Origin: Bacillota bacterium
GTDB lineage: Bacteria > Bacillota > Clostridia > Lachnospirales > CAG-274
Assembly: GCA_017460805.1 (NCBI GenBank)
Contig: JAFUAF010000024.1
Coordinates: 1 to 32,415, forward strand
DNA: 32,415 nt
Reading direction: 5' to 3'
A model generated the notes under the pieces. It did no database searches. It was given only the letters and a program-made list of their open reading frames with translations, and was not told the origin of the DNA. Made by a program: the position numbers and the translations under genes. Shown here piece after piece: positions 32,275-32,415 of this stretch (position 1 is its first letter; every line of letters starts with the position of its first letter).

Positions 32275-32307
32275 AAAAAAAGCGCAGACCTATAAAAAGC
32301 CTACGCT
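32275..32307 (-). terminator. Terminator/attenuator upstream of the 79-aa gene
   Basis: On the minus strand AGCGTAGGC pairs with GTCTGCGCT (two G-U) and seven Ts follow. It stands between any upstream promoter and the gene's ribosome binding site, and it shares its arms with the 31432-31465 hairpin. Confidence 0.7.
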
Positions 32308-32370
32308 AATAAAACAGTAACAATATTTAATTTTTGTGCGGAGTATATCACCTCACTTTCTTAAAATAAC

Positions 32371-32396
32371 AACGATTATTTTTTGTCGTTATTATA
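32371..32396 (-). promoter_or_regulatory. Partial promoter at the right edge
   Basis: On the minus strand TATAAT (32391-32396) is followed by AACGAC and a weak AACGA/TCGTT hairpin. The -35 box would lie at or beyond the window's edge. A GTGCGGAGT word at 32336-32344 resembles the end box of the 41-bp repeats. Confidence 0.4.
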
Positions 32397-32415
32397 ACAT
32401 TTCCGATTTTTGAGA

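Overview
The window looks like low-GC Firmicutes DNA of the class Clostridia, probably a gut-type Oscillospiraceae or Eubacteriales organism. The evidence is AT-rich DNA, frequent ATA and AGA codons, strong GGAGG-type ribosome binding sites, and RepA_N, MobC and large-serine-recombinase families. I cannot name a species.

The most economical reading is an integrative mobilizable element carrying a metabolic island. Left end (1-6380): the 3' part of a tyrosine recombinase gene is cut off just after its LLRH motif. It is followed within about 25 bp by the end of a leftward operon of three large serine recombinases. Upstream of that operon are a small conserved-looking protein, a structured leader-like region, four dispersed 41-bp repeats and a block of long inverted repeats. 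Right end (27853-32415): also leftward, a small winged-helix-like protein, a Bro-N protein, a RepA_N replication initiator, MobC and a MOBP-type relaxase. The order rep, mob, recombinases on one strand, with cargo between mob and recombinases, suggests one element. No right-hand attachment site was identified.

Cargo (6380-26690, rightward). (1) A promoter with an immediate hairpin terminator precedes an 854-aa KaiC-like/PPDK ATP-binding protein and a LuxR-family regulator. (2) A second leader with its own attenuator-like hairpin precedes a P-II-like protein, PotABCD polyamine uptake, putrescine aminotransferase, an aldehyde dehydrogenase, GABA aminotransferase and an iron-type alcohol dehydrogenase. 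This is a complete route from putrescine through 4-aminobutanal, GABA and succinic semialdehyde to 4-hydroxybutyrate. (3) A third promoter plus hairpin leader drives a tightly overlapped operon: circularly permuted ATP-grasp ligase, alpha-E protein, transglutaminase-fold protein, an AstE/AspA-type deacylase, a second deacylase paralogue that has lost its metal-binding histidines, a PuuD-like amidase and a cation/proton antiporter. It probably makes and trims an amide- or gamma-glutamyl-linked compound, possibly a polyamine or GABA conjugate. Its product is not known to me.

A leftward RelA/SpoT-type alarmone synthetase (26706-27695) sits between cargo and mobility genes, again behind a promoter plus hairpin-terminator leader. 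Hairpin terminators lying between a promoter and the gene it serves, or between a gene and a downstream gene with no room for a promoter, recur throughout the window. Transcription attenuation therefore looks like the dominant regulatory mode.
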